In this document: positions 9,961-18,217 of the stretch, in pieces
How the letters are laid out: every line of letters starts with the position of its first letter
Numbering within the stretch: position 1 is the first letter of the stretch
DNA from: Candidatus Saccharimonadota bacterium
GTDB taxonomy: Bacteria; Patescibacteriota; Saccharimonadia; Saccharimonadales; Saccharimonadaceae
DNA: 64,000 nucleotides
Assembly: GCA_905372095.1 (NCBI GenBank)
Contig: CAJPNK010000001.1
Span: forward strand, 1 to 64,000
Reading direction: 5' to 3'
Position numbers and translations under genes: made by a program
The notes under the pieces: model-generated
What the model was told of the DNA's origin: nothing
Database searches by the model: none
The model's input: the letters and a program-made list of their open reading frames with translations, nothing else

Positions 9961-10554
9961 ATGAATAATGAAAAAATACCATCACTTAGCGATAAGCATA
10001 AAGAGCAGTACACTAGCTCTGAAGTAATCCATCGGAAAACTCAAGAGAATATTAACGCTAAAAATAAAACAGAGAAAGAAGCTAGCTCTGAAGCCTCTCA
10101 GGAACAGCTGAAAAAAGCACGCCATGAAGCCTTAAACCAAGCTAGAGAAATCGCCCAAGAACGTAAAGAAAACAAAATAAAAACCAATGAAGTCAGTCCA
10201 GAGAAGAAACGCCGCGGCCCTACCTCTAAACAAGAGCGCAAAGCCGCCTTCGACAAGACTATGACCGAGATTCAATCCGAAATGTCACCAGCCAGCAGAA
10301 CTTTCAGTAAAGTTATTCATAACCCCGCCGTCGAAAAGAGCAGCGAAGTGATTGGTAATACTGTAGCACGTCCTAATGCCATATTGTCAGGGTCAGCTGC
10401 AGCTTTTATCCTTACAGCTGGTATATATTTAGTCGCTAAGCACTTCGGATATTCGCTATCTGGCACAGAGACCATTGCAACCTTCGTCTTAGGGTGGGTT
10501 ATCGGCTTGATTTACGATTACATTCGCGTCCTAATATTCGGTAAATCCAAGTAA
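9961..10554 (+). CDS. Charged coiled-coil protein with C-terminal membrane anchor
   Basis: This 197-residue protein is not one I recognise. Residues 1-110 are highly charged and rich in Lys, Glu and Gln, probably helical or disordered. The C-terminal third has two hydrophobic helices (about 138-158 and 167-192) around a short Gly/Ser turn. GAGGT lies 9-13 nt before the ATG. It follows the LPHTG protein by 39 nt on the same strand and is probably co-transcribed, which suggests an envelope role, but no function can be assigned. It converges with the TraG-like ATPase. Confidence 0.7.
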   Translation: MNNEKIPSLSDKHKEQYTSSEVIHRKTQENINAKNKTEKEASSEASQEQLKKARHEALNQAREIAQERKENKIKTNEVSPEKKRRGPTSKQERKAAFDKTMTEIQSEMSPASRTFSKVIHNPAVEKSSEVIGNTVARPNAILSGSAAAFILTAGIYLVAKHFGYSLSGTETIATFVLGWVIGLIYDYIRVLIFGKSK

Positions 10555-10564
10555 CTTTTGCCAA

Positions 10565-13500
10565 CTAACGTAATTTTATCGAAACTTCGCCGCTATTGTC
10601 GCTGTCGCGCATATTTAGAGTATTACTAGCAGGCTGTTGTGGCGCCGAAATCGGACCATTATCTGCAATTAGCTCTGTCGGCAAATTGACACTCTGCGTA
10701 GCAGAATTAACATTAGGAGACTCACCAACTTGCAGCGGTGCAGTAACTGCTGGCGGTACTGCACCAAGCTGTGACTGTGCCAAATTTATTGGATTATTTC
10801 GAGACGGCTGCTGCGGAAGCTGTAGCTGCGGCTGAGCTGGCAAGGTACTGCTAGAAGCACGAGAATAAGCGTCAGTATAATTTTGAGATTGAGCGGGTCC
10901 AGCAGCCGCCACATTGCCAGTCGAAGGCATCGGCGGTTTGGTATTAGCTGGTAGCGGCGAAGATACTGGACGCGGCGTAGTGCTATTTCTACCGGTTACT
11001 TGCTTGCGTTTCGCTAACCATTCATCCAAAAAAGATGAACTACTACTCGGTGCTATTTTATTAGGGGCGTTAGCAGCGGCTCCAGCCGTATTTTTCAACT
11101 GTTTATTATTTCCAGAAGATTGATTCATGCTAGTACGTGCCGCTATCTCACGCTCAACTTGAGCCCGCGGATGTCCGTATTTTGCAGCCGACAGTCTGCG
11201 CAAAGCATCGCCCAACTGAGCATTTTGGTGGCCCATCGGGGGAATCCATGCCATACTAAACGGCGCAGACGGCACACCTTCAATCTGGGCGACACAGACA
11301 GATTCAAAGTTTGGCAATTTCGTCAAATCTTCTGCATCAAACACTGGTGTATAGCGCTTAACCATAATTTCTGCGTCGGTTATACCAATCCGGCCGGTGA
11401 TAGTTGTACCAACGTTACCGAGAATAGCCTCGCGCAGTTCTTCCTTCAGCTGCGTCATGAACTGATTAGCTAATACCAAGCTCAATCGATATTTGCGAGC
11501 CTCGCTCAAAATAGTCTCGAAACTATCAGTCGCAAAGTTCTGGAACTCATCAACATACAGCGTAAAATCTTTGCGCTCGTCCTCTGGAATCTTGGCCCGC
11601 GCCATCGCTGCAGCCTGAAACTTCATCACAAAGACAATACCAAGTAATTTAGAGTTAAGATCGCCTAATTTACCTTTCGATAAGTTCACCAGCAAAATCT
11701 TGTTATTATTCATGATGTCTTGAAAATCAAAGCCGCTTTTTGTCTGGCCAATAATATTACGCATGGCATCATTGCTAATGAACGGGCCAAATTTAGCAAT
11801 AACCCAGCTGATGACCTCGCCTGCCTCGCTTGATCGCTGCGATGCCGGGAACTCCTTTGTCCAAAAATCTAACACCTGCTGGTCGGTAACGTATTTCAGC
11901 TTGTTATTTCTGAAACTATCATCAACCAAGAGCTTCGGTATATCGACAAAAGTACCGCCCGCCGGATCGCTCATTAATAACAGCGCGCAGTTACGGAATA
12001 TATGCTCCAAACGCGGACCAACGATACCAGTATGTCCTGGGTCATACAAACCATAAAGCATACCGATAGCTTCTTGTACCAAAAAGTCTTTTTGGTCTGG
12101 GTGGTCAAACTCAAACATATTTAGACCAATCGGATTGTCCATATCGCTTGGGTTGAAATAAATAATGTCTTCAACGCGCTCCTTTGGCACCTTTTCTAGC
12201 AAATGCTCCGCAAGGTCCCCGTGCGGATCAACTAGGGCAAAACCCCGCCCATCCAGCATATCTTGGTAGGCTAGATTTTCCTGCAAAACTGATTTACCAA
12301 CACCCGTTTGTCCAATAATATGTATATGGCGGCGGCGGTCTTTATCACTTAATCTAATTGGCTTCTTAACACCGCGAAATTCGTTGTATCCTAACAGCAA
12401 ACCAGTCTCCATCACCTGCGTCGGTCCATCGACTTGCTTACTCATCTGGCGCTTGACTTGCGAGCTTGGAATACTATTCTGATCCGGCAAATGAAAAATC
12501 GTCGCCAGCTCTACGCTATTTAATATATTCTTATTAACCTGCTGCGGGAAGAAACGAAAAATATAAGACGAAGTTAGTTCTTCGATGTTTTTTGCTAACG
12601 TGAATTTAAATCCGTTAAACGTCGGCGAGTCAAATAATGCAAATGCTGCAACAATGTTTTTCAATATTACCTGAGAACGGGCTGCTGTATTAGACGAAAC
12701 AACAGCCCGTATCAGTACCTCGTACCCCGGATAACGGGTTTTTTCTTGGATAGCATCAACAGTCGCCTGCTCAACGGAGTTAAGCGGCTTTTTATCCTCT
12801 GGCTTTTTGTCATCGCTCTCTGGCGGCTTCCATAGAGACTCCATAATTTCGCTCGGCGAGAAGAACACCGAAAGTCCAGTCTTTTTTTTGTCTTTGTCTT
12901 CTATGATTTTTTCAGAGACAGAAACTGCCGACTTGGCCCATCGCTCATTAGCTGGACGGATTAATATTTGGATACCTATACCATCTTCGCGAGTCGCTGC
13001 TGATAAAGCATTCAGCAATGCGCGCGATGCATCACGTTTAGATTCCATGTATGTTGCAATAGGATAAGCAAAGTTCTTCCTCAAAGTAAACTCGCCACCA
13101 ATCGTACCGCTCATCTTACCGACCTTGCTAAAAACAGTATGCTCCGACACCTCTTCTAGCCGAGCCGATGGGTAGGCCGCTGCAATTGCCTGGCGAACTA
13201 CCTCGGTGAGCACTGTAGGTACAACAGCATAATAGAACACCAAGCCATCGCGAGCCACTATTTCAAACGACAAATGCCTCTGCCCATAAATCTTACTCTT
13301 AAAACCTTTAGTGGCAGTACTGGATATAATATTGTACATAACCTGAGCTTGTGACAACACTTCTTCCGTCAAATCTCGTTTATCACGCCCGTCGCTAACA
13401 ATATCATCGCTAGCTGGCGGCAGATGAATTAATATCGGCACCATCTTAAGCCCGCGCTCATAGTTCTTCGCCTCACGAAGAGTATTACGATAGACCATAA

Positions 13501-13579
13501 ACACGACAAAAGACCCTAGCCCGATCACCAAAGCTATTGCAAACAATGTTACAAGAGTGCCTATCCCGCCGCCAGACAC
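10565..13579 (-). CDS. TraG/VirD4-like membrane ATPase
   Basis: This 1,004-residue protein starts at GTG with AGG just upstream. An N-terminal transmembrane helix (about 8-30) is followed by a domain of roughly 370 residues seen with such ATPases in CPR genomes. A RecA-like motor comes next, with Walker A GQTGVGKS at 423-430, DPHGDLAE at 451-458 and Walker B LYVDEFQN at 674-681. The last 180 residues are rich in Pro, Gln, Ser and Asn and look disordered. Type IV coupling proteins of this family pump DNA or protein across membranes. No other conjugation gene is nearby, so substrate and partner channel are unknown. It follows a 142-residue protein by 3 nt. Confidence 0.85.
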   Translation of the reverse strand: MSGGGIGTLVTLFAIALVIGLGSFVVFMVYRNTLREAKNYERGLKMVPILIHLPPASDDIVSDGRDKRDLTEEVLSQAQVMYNIISSTATKGFKSKIYGQRHLSFEIVARDGLVFYYAVVPTVLTEVVRQAIAAAYPSARLEEVSEHTVFSKVGKMSGTIGGEFTLRKNFAYPIATYMESKRDASRALLNALSAATREDGIGIQILIRPANERWAKSAVSVSEKIIEDKDKKKTGLSVFFSPSEIMESLWKPPESDDKKPEDKKPLNSVEQATVDAIQEKTRYPGYEVLIRAVVSSNTAARSQVILKNIVAAFALFDSPTFNGFKFTLAKNIEELTSSYIFRFFPQQVNKNILNSVELATIFHLPDQNSIPSSQVKRQMSKQVDGPTQVMETGLLLGYNEFRGVKKPIRLSDKDRRRHIHIIGQTGVGKSVLQENLAYQDMLDGRGFALVDPHGDLAEHLLEKVPKERVEDIIYFNPSDMDNPIGLNMFEFDHPDQKDFLVQEAIGMLYGLYDPGHTGIVGPRLEHIFRNCALLLMSDPAGGTFVDIPKLLVDDSFRNNKLKYVTDQQVLDFWTKEFPASQRSSEAGEVISWVIAKFGPFISNDAMRNIIGQTKSGFDFQDIMNNNKILLVNLSKGKLGDLNSKLLGIVFVMKFQAAAMARAKIPEDERKDFTLYVDEFQNFATDSFETILSEARKYRLSLVLANQFMTQLKEELREAILGNVGTTITGRIGITDAEIMVKRYTPVFDAEDLTKLPNFESVCVAQIEGVPSAPFSMAWIPPMGHQNAQLGDALRRLSAAKYGHPRAQVEREIAARTSMNQSSGNNKQLKNTAGAAANAPNKIAPSSSSSFLDEWLAKRKQVTGRNSTTPRPVSSPLPANTKPPMPSTGNVAAAGPAQSQNYTDAYSRASSSTLPAQPQLQLPQQPSRNNPINLAQSQLGAVPPAVTAPLQVGESPNVNSATQSVNLPTELIADNGPISAPQQPASNTLNMRDSDNSGEVSIKLR

Positions 13580-13582
13580 TAC

Positions 13583-14011
13583 CTAATCCTCTACTTTCCC
13601 TATTTCGCGCCCGTAGCGTTTCCTTATATATTCTATCTGAAGTTTGCCAATCTCAACCTCGCGACGATACGGGTCGTCTTTAGTCTCTGCGATAATTTTC
13701 TTAGCTTTATCAACCCACTCCTTTTCAATAAGGTCATCATCATTGGCTATCAGCGCTGCGGCGTCATCAGATGTCGCAGACTGAACAGCGCCAGGATCCA
13801 CGGTTGGCTGAACTATAGGAATTGGCTGAGGTAGCACAATTTGAGGAACCGCATTAGCAACAGCCTCTGCAGAAGCAGCATTCATCACTTCTCTAGAAGT
13901 ATTTTGCTTCTCAAGATTACCGCCATCTATGCCAAAAGTAGGTGTCTCGTAACTATTCTGCGGCAGCACCTCTCTCTGCACAGGAACTTGTTCTCTTATA
14001 CCCGGTTCCAT
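13583..14011 (-). CDS. Small protein encoded upstream of the TraG-like ATPase
   Basis: This 142-residue soluble protein has a Pro/Gln-rich, probably disordered N-terminal two thirds. The charged helical C-terminus contains EKEWVDKAKKIIAETKDDP and ends in KRYGREIG. I recall this C-terminal motif in proteins encoded next to similar ATPases in CPR genomes. That linkage suggests an accessory or adaptor of the ATPase; nothing in the sequence proves it. An extended -10 box (TGG-TATAAT, 14021-14026) ends 9 nt before the ATG, so the mRNA would have almost no leader. It is the first gene of the pair. Confidence 0.75.
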   Translation of the reverse strand: MEPGIREQVPVQREVLPQNSYETPTFGIDGGNLEKQNTSREVMNAASAEAVANAVPQIVLPQPIPIVQPTVDPGAVQSATSDDAAALIANDDDLIEKEWVDKAKKIIAETKDDPYRREVEIGKLQIEYIRKRYGREIGKVED

Positions 14012-14061
14012 ATTAAGTAAATTATACCATATGCGTTTACAATTTTTCTAGGCCTCAATCC

Positions 14062-14442
14062 TCACTTCACACGCTTCTGATGCCGAACATACAAAAGAGC
14101 CAACAATACAAAGAGCGTAATTAATACATATGTACCTGCTTGAATTTGTCCTATTGATTGCACAGCAACAATCACAGTCGGCGCCAACGCTAACACTGCA
14201 CCATACATTAAGGTATACATGTCATCAGCACTCCGCTTAGACGGCTCAGATTTATGCATACTCACAATCTTGTTTATAAATAGAAGCAAGAGAGTCAATG
14301 TGCAAGTAAGAAAAATATATATTAATACAAACACAACAACTACAATAGCCGGACCAACTTTGGACGGCGCGGTCGTCTGCGTTATCGCTAGCAACACCAC
14401 TAACGACAAAAACATCAAAAATGCAATTAAGCGTTTATACAT
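14062..14442 (-). CDS. Four-helix membrane protein of unknown function
   Basis: This 126-residue protein has four predicted transmembrane helices (about 4-22, 30-55, 78-98 and 102-119) with a polar KSEPSKRSADD loop in the middle. No known family is recognised. No Shine-Dalgarno sequence precedes the ATG. TATTAT ends 7 nt before it and could serve as the -10 box of a leaderless mRNA, though its -35 region is poor. The gene lies between the ATPase pair and a structured RNA on the same strand, so transcription read through from that RNA is possible. Confidence 0.65.
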   Translation of the reverse strand: MYKRLIAFLMFLSLVVLLAITQTTAPSKVGPAIVVVVFVLIYIFLTCTLTLLLLFINKIVSMHKSEPSKRSADDMYTLMYGAVLALAPTVIVAVQSIGQIQAGTYVLITLFVLLALLYVRHQKRVK

Positions 14443-14468
14443 GATTTAAATAATAACACCTAGGAGGC

Positions 14469-14801
14469 AAAAGCAGCGTCGCAATATAACGAAGCACCTT
14501 TGTAAACAACTATTAGGGTCGCTGCAACAACTGCTTTTTGCCCGATTGACCGCTCGCACTTAGCGAGCAAAAGACTTGCGATCGCGCGGACCTGCACCAC
14601 ACACCTGATGGTCACTGACATCGCAATCTCAAGGATTAATCAGGTGTGTAATGCGCGCACATATCGCGCGCTCAACGCCCTATAATAGGCGGAGCTTAGG
14701 TGGAACCACAATTATTTGGCGCCACCTAGTTTCCGTCGATTATTGTTGTGGAGGCTTATTTGGTTGGTATTGTTTTGCTTTTTTTGTTTCTCTAAAAGCT
14801 T
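14469..14801 (-). ncRNA. Structured RNA of about 333 nt, family not recognised
   Basis: A near-consensus promoter drives a minus-strand transcript beginning near 14801 that encodes no protein. It contains at least five strong hairpins: TAGGTGG/CCACCTA (14697-14728), CGCC/GGCG (14676-14691), GCGCGC/GCGCGC (14653-14671), an 11-bp stem ACACACCTGAT/ATCAGGTGTGT (14599-14649) and GCTCGC/GCGAGC (14552-14568). A last stem GCAGCG/CGCTGC (14473-14525) is followed by TTTT and may terminate it. It lacks the hallmarks of SRP RNA, 6S, RNase P and tmRNA. It could be an independent ncRNA or a long leader of the membrane gene that starts at 14442. Confidence 0.55.
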
Positions 14802-14807
14802 ACTCAC

Positions 14808-14836
14808 ACTATAGCAAATCAATGATAAAAAGTCAA
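14808..14836 (-). promoter_or_regulatory. Promoter of the 333-nt structured RNA
   Basis: On the minus strand TTGACT (14831-14836), a 17-bp spacer and TATAGT (14808-14813). It is among the best vegetative promoter matches in the window and points into the hairpin-rich RNA. Confidence 0.65.
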
Positions 14837-14839
14837 CGT

Positions 14840-15960
14840 CTATCGTAATATAAACATTGTTATTTATACTACAGCTCACTATTTTATTATACGTACCTCT
14901 GTTATTATTGTAATGTTGCGTTTTTATCTACAGTGTAATAATTACAATGATAGCTATTTTATCAAGCTATTATTAATTATTTATTACAACAAATAGACTT
15001 TAGATCGTATCGAATTTAAAAAATACAACACTACATCAGGCTCTACACTGTGAATTCAACTTATAACAAACAGCTAACTACGATACATTTATACAAACTA
15101 TTTTTCATTAAAATTCATTGCACTATTTGTATTCAAAGATCCTTTATATAATTAACGTTTATATAAAACCAAGCAAAATCTTCAGTACATTTTATGACAT
15201 CCGAAATGCGACAACTATACATACAGAGCATGGCAAAAATTATATTAATATCATAAAAAGCTGGTGTCCACGCGATGAAAAAATCTACTATATAATCTGT
15301 CCTGCAATGTACCGTATATACAGAAAGACAATCCAGCAACGAACCAGAATCAGAGACAACCCAGCATGTCGATCTATGTACATGCAAGCAACAATATACT
15401 TTAGCTGCAAAAACAAAAATTCAACAACTTAATTCATAAAAATCTTTTTCATAGGCACAATACAACTTACACACAAATACGTAATATCTACTGGGCTAAT
15501 AGCGCCAATGACCAATCTCTAACCGTCAAGCTTCGTCTGCCAAAAATAGTCACTGCTAGTTTCAGTATCGCCTTTCAGAACTTGTCTGTGAAGCCGGAAG
15601 AGCTTGACCTGAGCTTCCTTAGCCAATCGCTAACATTTGGGCGCGATAAGCATAGAATTATTTTTATTTTGCCGACGCCACATTTATGCTGCCAGCACCA
15701 GCTTAAGGTGTGCAGATCTCCTTGTCTCCACATTCCTCACACGTTAGATCTCCCTGCGCCAAACGATAGAATTTCTGGTGATAATTCTATTAAGCTATTC
15801 ACCAGAAACAGCCCTCTCTACATTCAGTCGTTAGTTACTAACCGATATTTACAGAATTACAAATCGACATATCTAGCGTATCGTTTCAAGGCATAAAACA
15901 CATTTATTTGCTCTAATTATCCCGTTATCTAGTGTGGTATTTTTTACCTAGCAATCTTGC
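14840..15960. other. AT-rich stretch of about 1.1 kb without a convincing gene
   Basis: Short open frames of 84-104 codons exist on both strands, but none has a ribosome-binding site, a well-placed promoter or a recognisable protein. They use many codons rare in neighbouring genes. I see no DnaA-box cluster, CRISPR-type repeat, tRNA or IS end. The 15490-15800 part is richer in GC and in inverted repeats than the rest and may be a decayed gene or another RNA. Confidence 0.5.
15772..15808. repeat. Perfect 10-bp inverted repeat
   Basis: TTTCTGGTGA (15772-15781) pairs with TCACCAGAAA (15799-15808). A competing stem ATAGAATT/TAATTCTAT overlaps its left arm, so two exclusive folds are possible. 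No T-run follows on either strand, so it is not a normal terminator. Confidence 0.5.
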
Positions 15961-15969
15961 TAAAAAACA

Positions 15970-15998
15970 TTGACACAAGCAGATTTTCACATTACTAT
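15970..15998 (+). promoter_or_regulatory. Promoter of a candidate small RNA
   Basis: Consensus -35 TTGACA (15970-15975), a 17-bp spacer and TACTAT (15993-15998). No ORF follows; a strong terminator lies about 75 nt downstream. Confidence 0.65.
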
Positions 15999-16003
15999 AG
16001 AGA

Positions 16004-16105
16004 TAGTTCCTGAATAAAAAAATTATACAGGAACCAGAAATAAACACTTCAGAAAACTCCACAACCATTAGAATGACTACTACTCGCAGGTAGTCATTCT
16101 TTTTT
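16004..16105 (+). ncRNA. Candidate small RNA of about 100 nt
   Basis: The predicted transcript starts about 6 nt after a TTGACA-N17-TACTAT promoter. It opens with a perfect 7-bp hairpin GTTCCTG/CAGGAAC, continues with an unpaired A/C-rich segment containing CTCCACAAC, and ends in a 10-bp terminator stem GAATGACTAC/GTAGTCATTC followed by six T. This is the standard layout of a trans-acting bacterial sRNA. CTCC could pair with GGAG-type ribosome-binding sites. Its 3' end faces tmRNA. No family is recognised and expression is unproven. Confidence 0.6.
16071..16105 (+). terminator. Terminator of the candidate small RNA
   Basis: A perfect 10-bp stem GAATGACTAC/GTAGTCATTC with a 9-nt loop is followed by TTTTTT. 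On the other strand no T-run follows, so it acts on plus-strand transcripts only. Confidence 0.85.
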
Positions 16106-16117
16106 ATCGCATAAATC

Positions 16118-16137
16118 AAAAAGAGCCCGAAAGGCTC
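16118..16137 (-). terminator. tmRNA terminator
   Basis: On the minus strand the stem GAGCC/GGCTC with a TTTCG loop is followed by TTTTTG. It lies 15 nt after the tmRNA CCA end. Confidence 0.8.
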
Positions 16138-16151
16138 TACAGCAAACGATG

Positions 16152-16547
16152 TGGTGGAGCTGCCGGGTACTGCCCCCGGGTCCGCAGAGTAACCTGTTGT
16201 TTGTCTACGCACATAGTCTAACTCGTTAAATAATCGCTTATCCGCTCAAAGCTAGACAAACATACGAACTAGCGATCTGCTTAAAATCTTAATTAATGAT
16301 ATAGCAGAAATATCAATTAACCGATCTTGCTAGATATGACACACCTAGCCTATAGCAAGAGTCTAGGCGGATGCGGCTACCAGTAATATTACGCAGCTAG
16401 CGCAAAGGCTGTCTGCCGTGGCATCAATGATGCAACAAACGCCTTCGCTTTGTTTGCAAATTTTGCAACTATTAATTCTGATAACGTCAGAAGTCGGTAC
16501 GCAAAACAACCTGTTAAATTCTCTACGTCGAACGCTATATCAGCCCC
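16152..16547 (-). ncRNA. ssrA: tmRNA (transfer-messenger RNA)
   Basis: tmRNA rescues stalled ribosomes and tags the peptide for proteolysis. The tRNA-like ends are clear: 5' GGGGCTG pairs with 3' CAGCTCC, and GGACCCGGGGGCAGTACCC forms the T-arm region before an encoded CCA. The tag frame lies at 16389-16466 and begins at a GCA resume codon. It encodes 25 residues starting AKFANKAKAF and ending FALAA before TAA, the classic ClpXP/FtsH degron ending. The tag is much longer than the 10 residues of E. coli. An extended -10 box (TGA-TATAAT) precedes the 5' end. The gene is single-piece, about 396 nt. Confidence 0.95.
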
Positions 16548-16612
16548 GCGTTACTCTTGACATTATATCACTTATTTACATCATCCGTATAGTATGATTA
16601 ACTTTTAACTAT

Positions 16613-18133
16613 ATGGTCATGGCATCAACCGCTAAAATCCTTACGGTTTCACCCGTTGGATACGATGGCAGTATCGTAGAAGTAGAAAGTGACATATCAA
16701 ATGGGCTGCCTAGTATACGCATAGTTGGTCTCGGTAATAAATCAATCGACGAATCTAAAGAACGAGTCCGCAGCGCCATCGTCAATTCTGGCCTAGAATA
16801 CCCAACTAAACGTATCACCATCAACCTTGCGCCTGCCGAAATTCCAAAGGAAGGTACACATTATGACCTACCTATCGCCTTGTCTATCTTGTTATCAGCC
16901 GGACAACTCCGCGAACAGGATGTTGCAAATTCTATATTCGCTGGCGAGCTAGCGCTCAACGGAGACATCCGCCCCACTAGCGGCACTATCAATATCGCCG
17001 AAACCGCAAAAAAATCTGGTATTAATACTATATACTTGCCTTCTAATAACGCTAATCAAGCGTCTCTCGTAGGCGGCATAAATATCATACCTGTAGATAA
17101 TATCAAGCAGCTTTACCTGCACTTAAAGAAAGAAAAAACCATCACCAAGGATACTGTTTGTCCGCACATTTATTCAGAAGAAAGCGCGCCCAACAAACAA
17201 ACCCTGCTTGATGAAGTTGCCGGTCAAGAACAAGCAAAACGCGCCCTCATAATCGCAGCGGCAGGACATCATAATATATTGTTATCCGGACCTCCAGGAG
17301 CCGGAAAATCAATGCTAGCAAAAACCCTACCCAACCTACTGCCTCCGCTCTCGCCTGAAGAAATGTTAGCGGCTACAAAAATATACAGCATAGAGGGTTC
17401 CTCGACAGAATCTATTATCCGTCAGCGTCCGTTTCGTTCCCTGCACCACACAGCCAGCCAAACATCGCTTATCGGCGGCGGATCAAGCCCGAAACCTGGC
17501 GAGATTAGCCTAGCACACCTAGGAGTACTTTACTTAGATGAAATACCTGAGTTCTCGCATTCGTCTATTGAAGCCCTGAGACAACCCCTGGAAGACAAGA
17601 AAGTTACTATTACCAGATCGCGTATGCGTGCCACCTACCCCGCTAACTTTATGCTGGTTGCTACCATGAACCCTTGTCCTTGCGGATATTTCGGCGACCA
17701 AACCAAAGAATGCTCATGCACTCCAGCGCAAATAGCTAATTATCAACGCAAGCTATCGGGTCCGCTTATGGATAGAATTGATTTAGTCGTACACGTCTCA
17801 CGCGTATCGAACAGTACATTGTCTTCGTATAATTCGTTGTCTTGTAAACAACATAAAACTGCATCAAACTTGATTCAGAGTGCCCTCAATATCCAATCGA
17901 TAAGATACAATTGTAGCGATAAATACAACAGTAACTTAACAAATAGAGAAATAAATACGTTTGCTAAACTTGATGAGAAATCAAAAAATATGTTGTCGCA
18001 GGCTTCGGATAAACTGAGCTTGAGCCCACGCAGCTATTTCAAAATCATCCGTGTCGCCCGCACTATTGCAGATCTAGACAATAGCGCCAAAATACAAGCT
18101 GCACATATCGCAGAAGCTCTCCAATACCGATAA
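16613..18133 (+). CDS. comM: ComM/YifB family AAA+ ATPase
   Basis: ComM is a helicase-type AAA+ protein that helps integrate DNA taken up by transformation. The 506-residue protein has the N-terminal Lon-like ChlI domain (about 20-125, VESDISNGLPSIRIVGL), a Mg-chelatase AAA core with Walker A GPPGAGKS at 226-233 and LYLDEIPEF, a zinc-type MNPCPCGYFG loop, and the C-terminal helical domain. ATGs at 16613 and 16619 are both possible; neither has a Shine-Dalgarno sequence. With the type IV pilus cluster in the same window it points to natural competence. The stop codon lies in an inverted repeat (18125-18155) that may attenuate read-through to infC. Confidence 0.93.
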   Translation: MVMASTAKILTVSPVGYDGSIVEVESDISNGLPSIRIVGLGNKSIDESKERVRSAIVNSGLEYPTKRITINLAPAEIPKEGTHYDLPIALSILLSAGQLREQDVANSIFAGELALNGDIRPTSGTINIAETAKKSGINTIYLPSNNANQASLVGGINIIPVDNIKQLYLHLKKEKTITKDTVCPHIYSEESAPNKQTLLDEVAGQEQAKRALIIAAAGHHNILLSGPPGAGKSMLAKTLPNLLPPLSPEEMLAATKIYSIEGSSTESIIRQRPFRSLHHTASQTSLIGGGSSPKPGEISLAHLGVLYLDEIPEFSHSSIEALRQPLEDKKVTITRSRMRATYPANFMLVATMNPCPCGYFGDQTKECSCTPAQIANYQRKLSGPLMDRIDLVVHVSRVSNSTLSSYNSLSCKQHKTASNLIQSALNIQSIRYNCSDKYNSNLTNREINTFAKLDEKSKNMLSQASDKLSLSPRSYFKIIRVARTIADLDNSAKIQAAHIAEALQYR

Positions 18134-18155
18134 CGAGCTTGATTTATTATCGGTA
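18125..18155 (+). terminator. Weak hairpin at the end of comM
   Basis: TACCGATAA (18125-18133), which includes the comM stop codon, pairs perfectly with TTATCGGTA (18147-18155). Only ATTTG follows, so termination would be inefficient. It could separate comM from the infC operon. Confidence 0.35.
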
Positions 18156-18217
18156 ATTTGTTACCATGTACAGCGAGTATAGACTCAGTAAAACAACTGT
18201 TCTAAAGGAGAACTACG

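Noticed and set aside
14697..14728. T-box-like TGGAACC on the plus strand
   Set aside because: It is part of a simple TAGGTGG/CCACCTA hairpin without the T-box second stem, and no synthetase gene follows on plus within 1.8 kb.
15118..15896. Protein genes in the gene-free stretch (84-104 codon frames)
   Set aside because: No ribosome site or promoter at the right distance, no known motif, and codon use unlike the neighbours. Both strands are open in the same place at 15118-15432, as expected for AT-rich chance frames.
14840..16150. Chromosome origin (oriC)
   Set aside because: The DNA is AT-rich, but I see no TTATCCACA-type box cluster and no dnaA or dnaN gene in the window.
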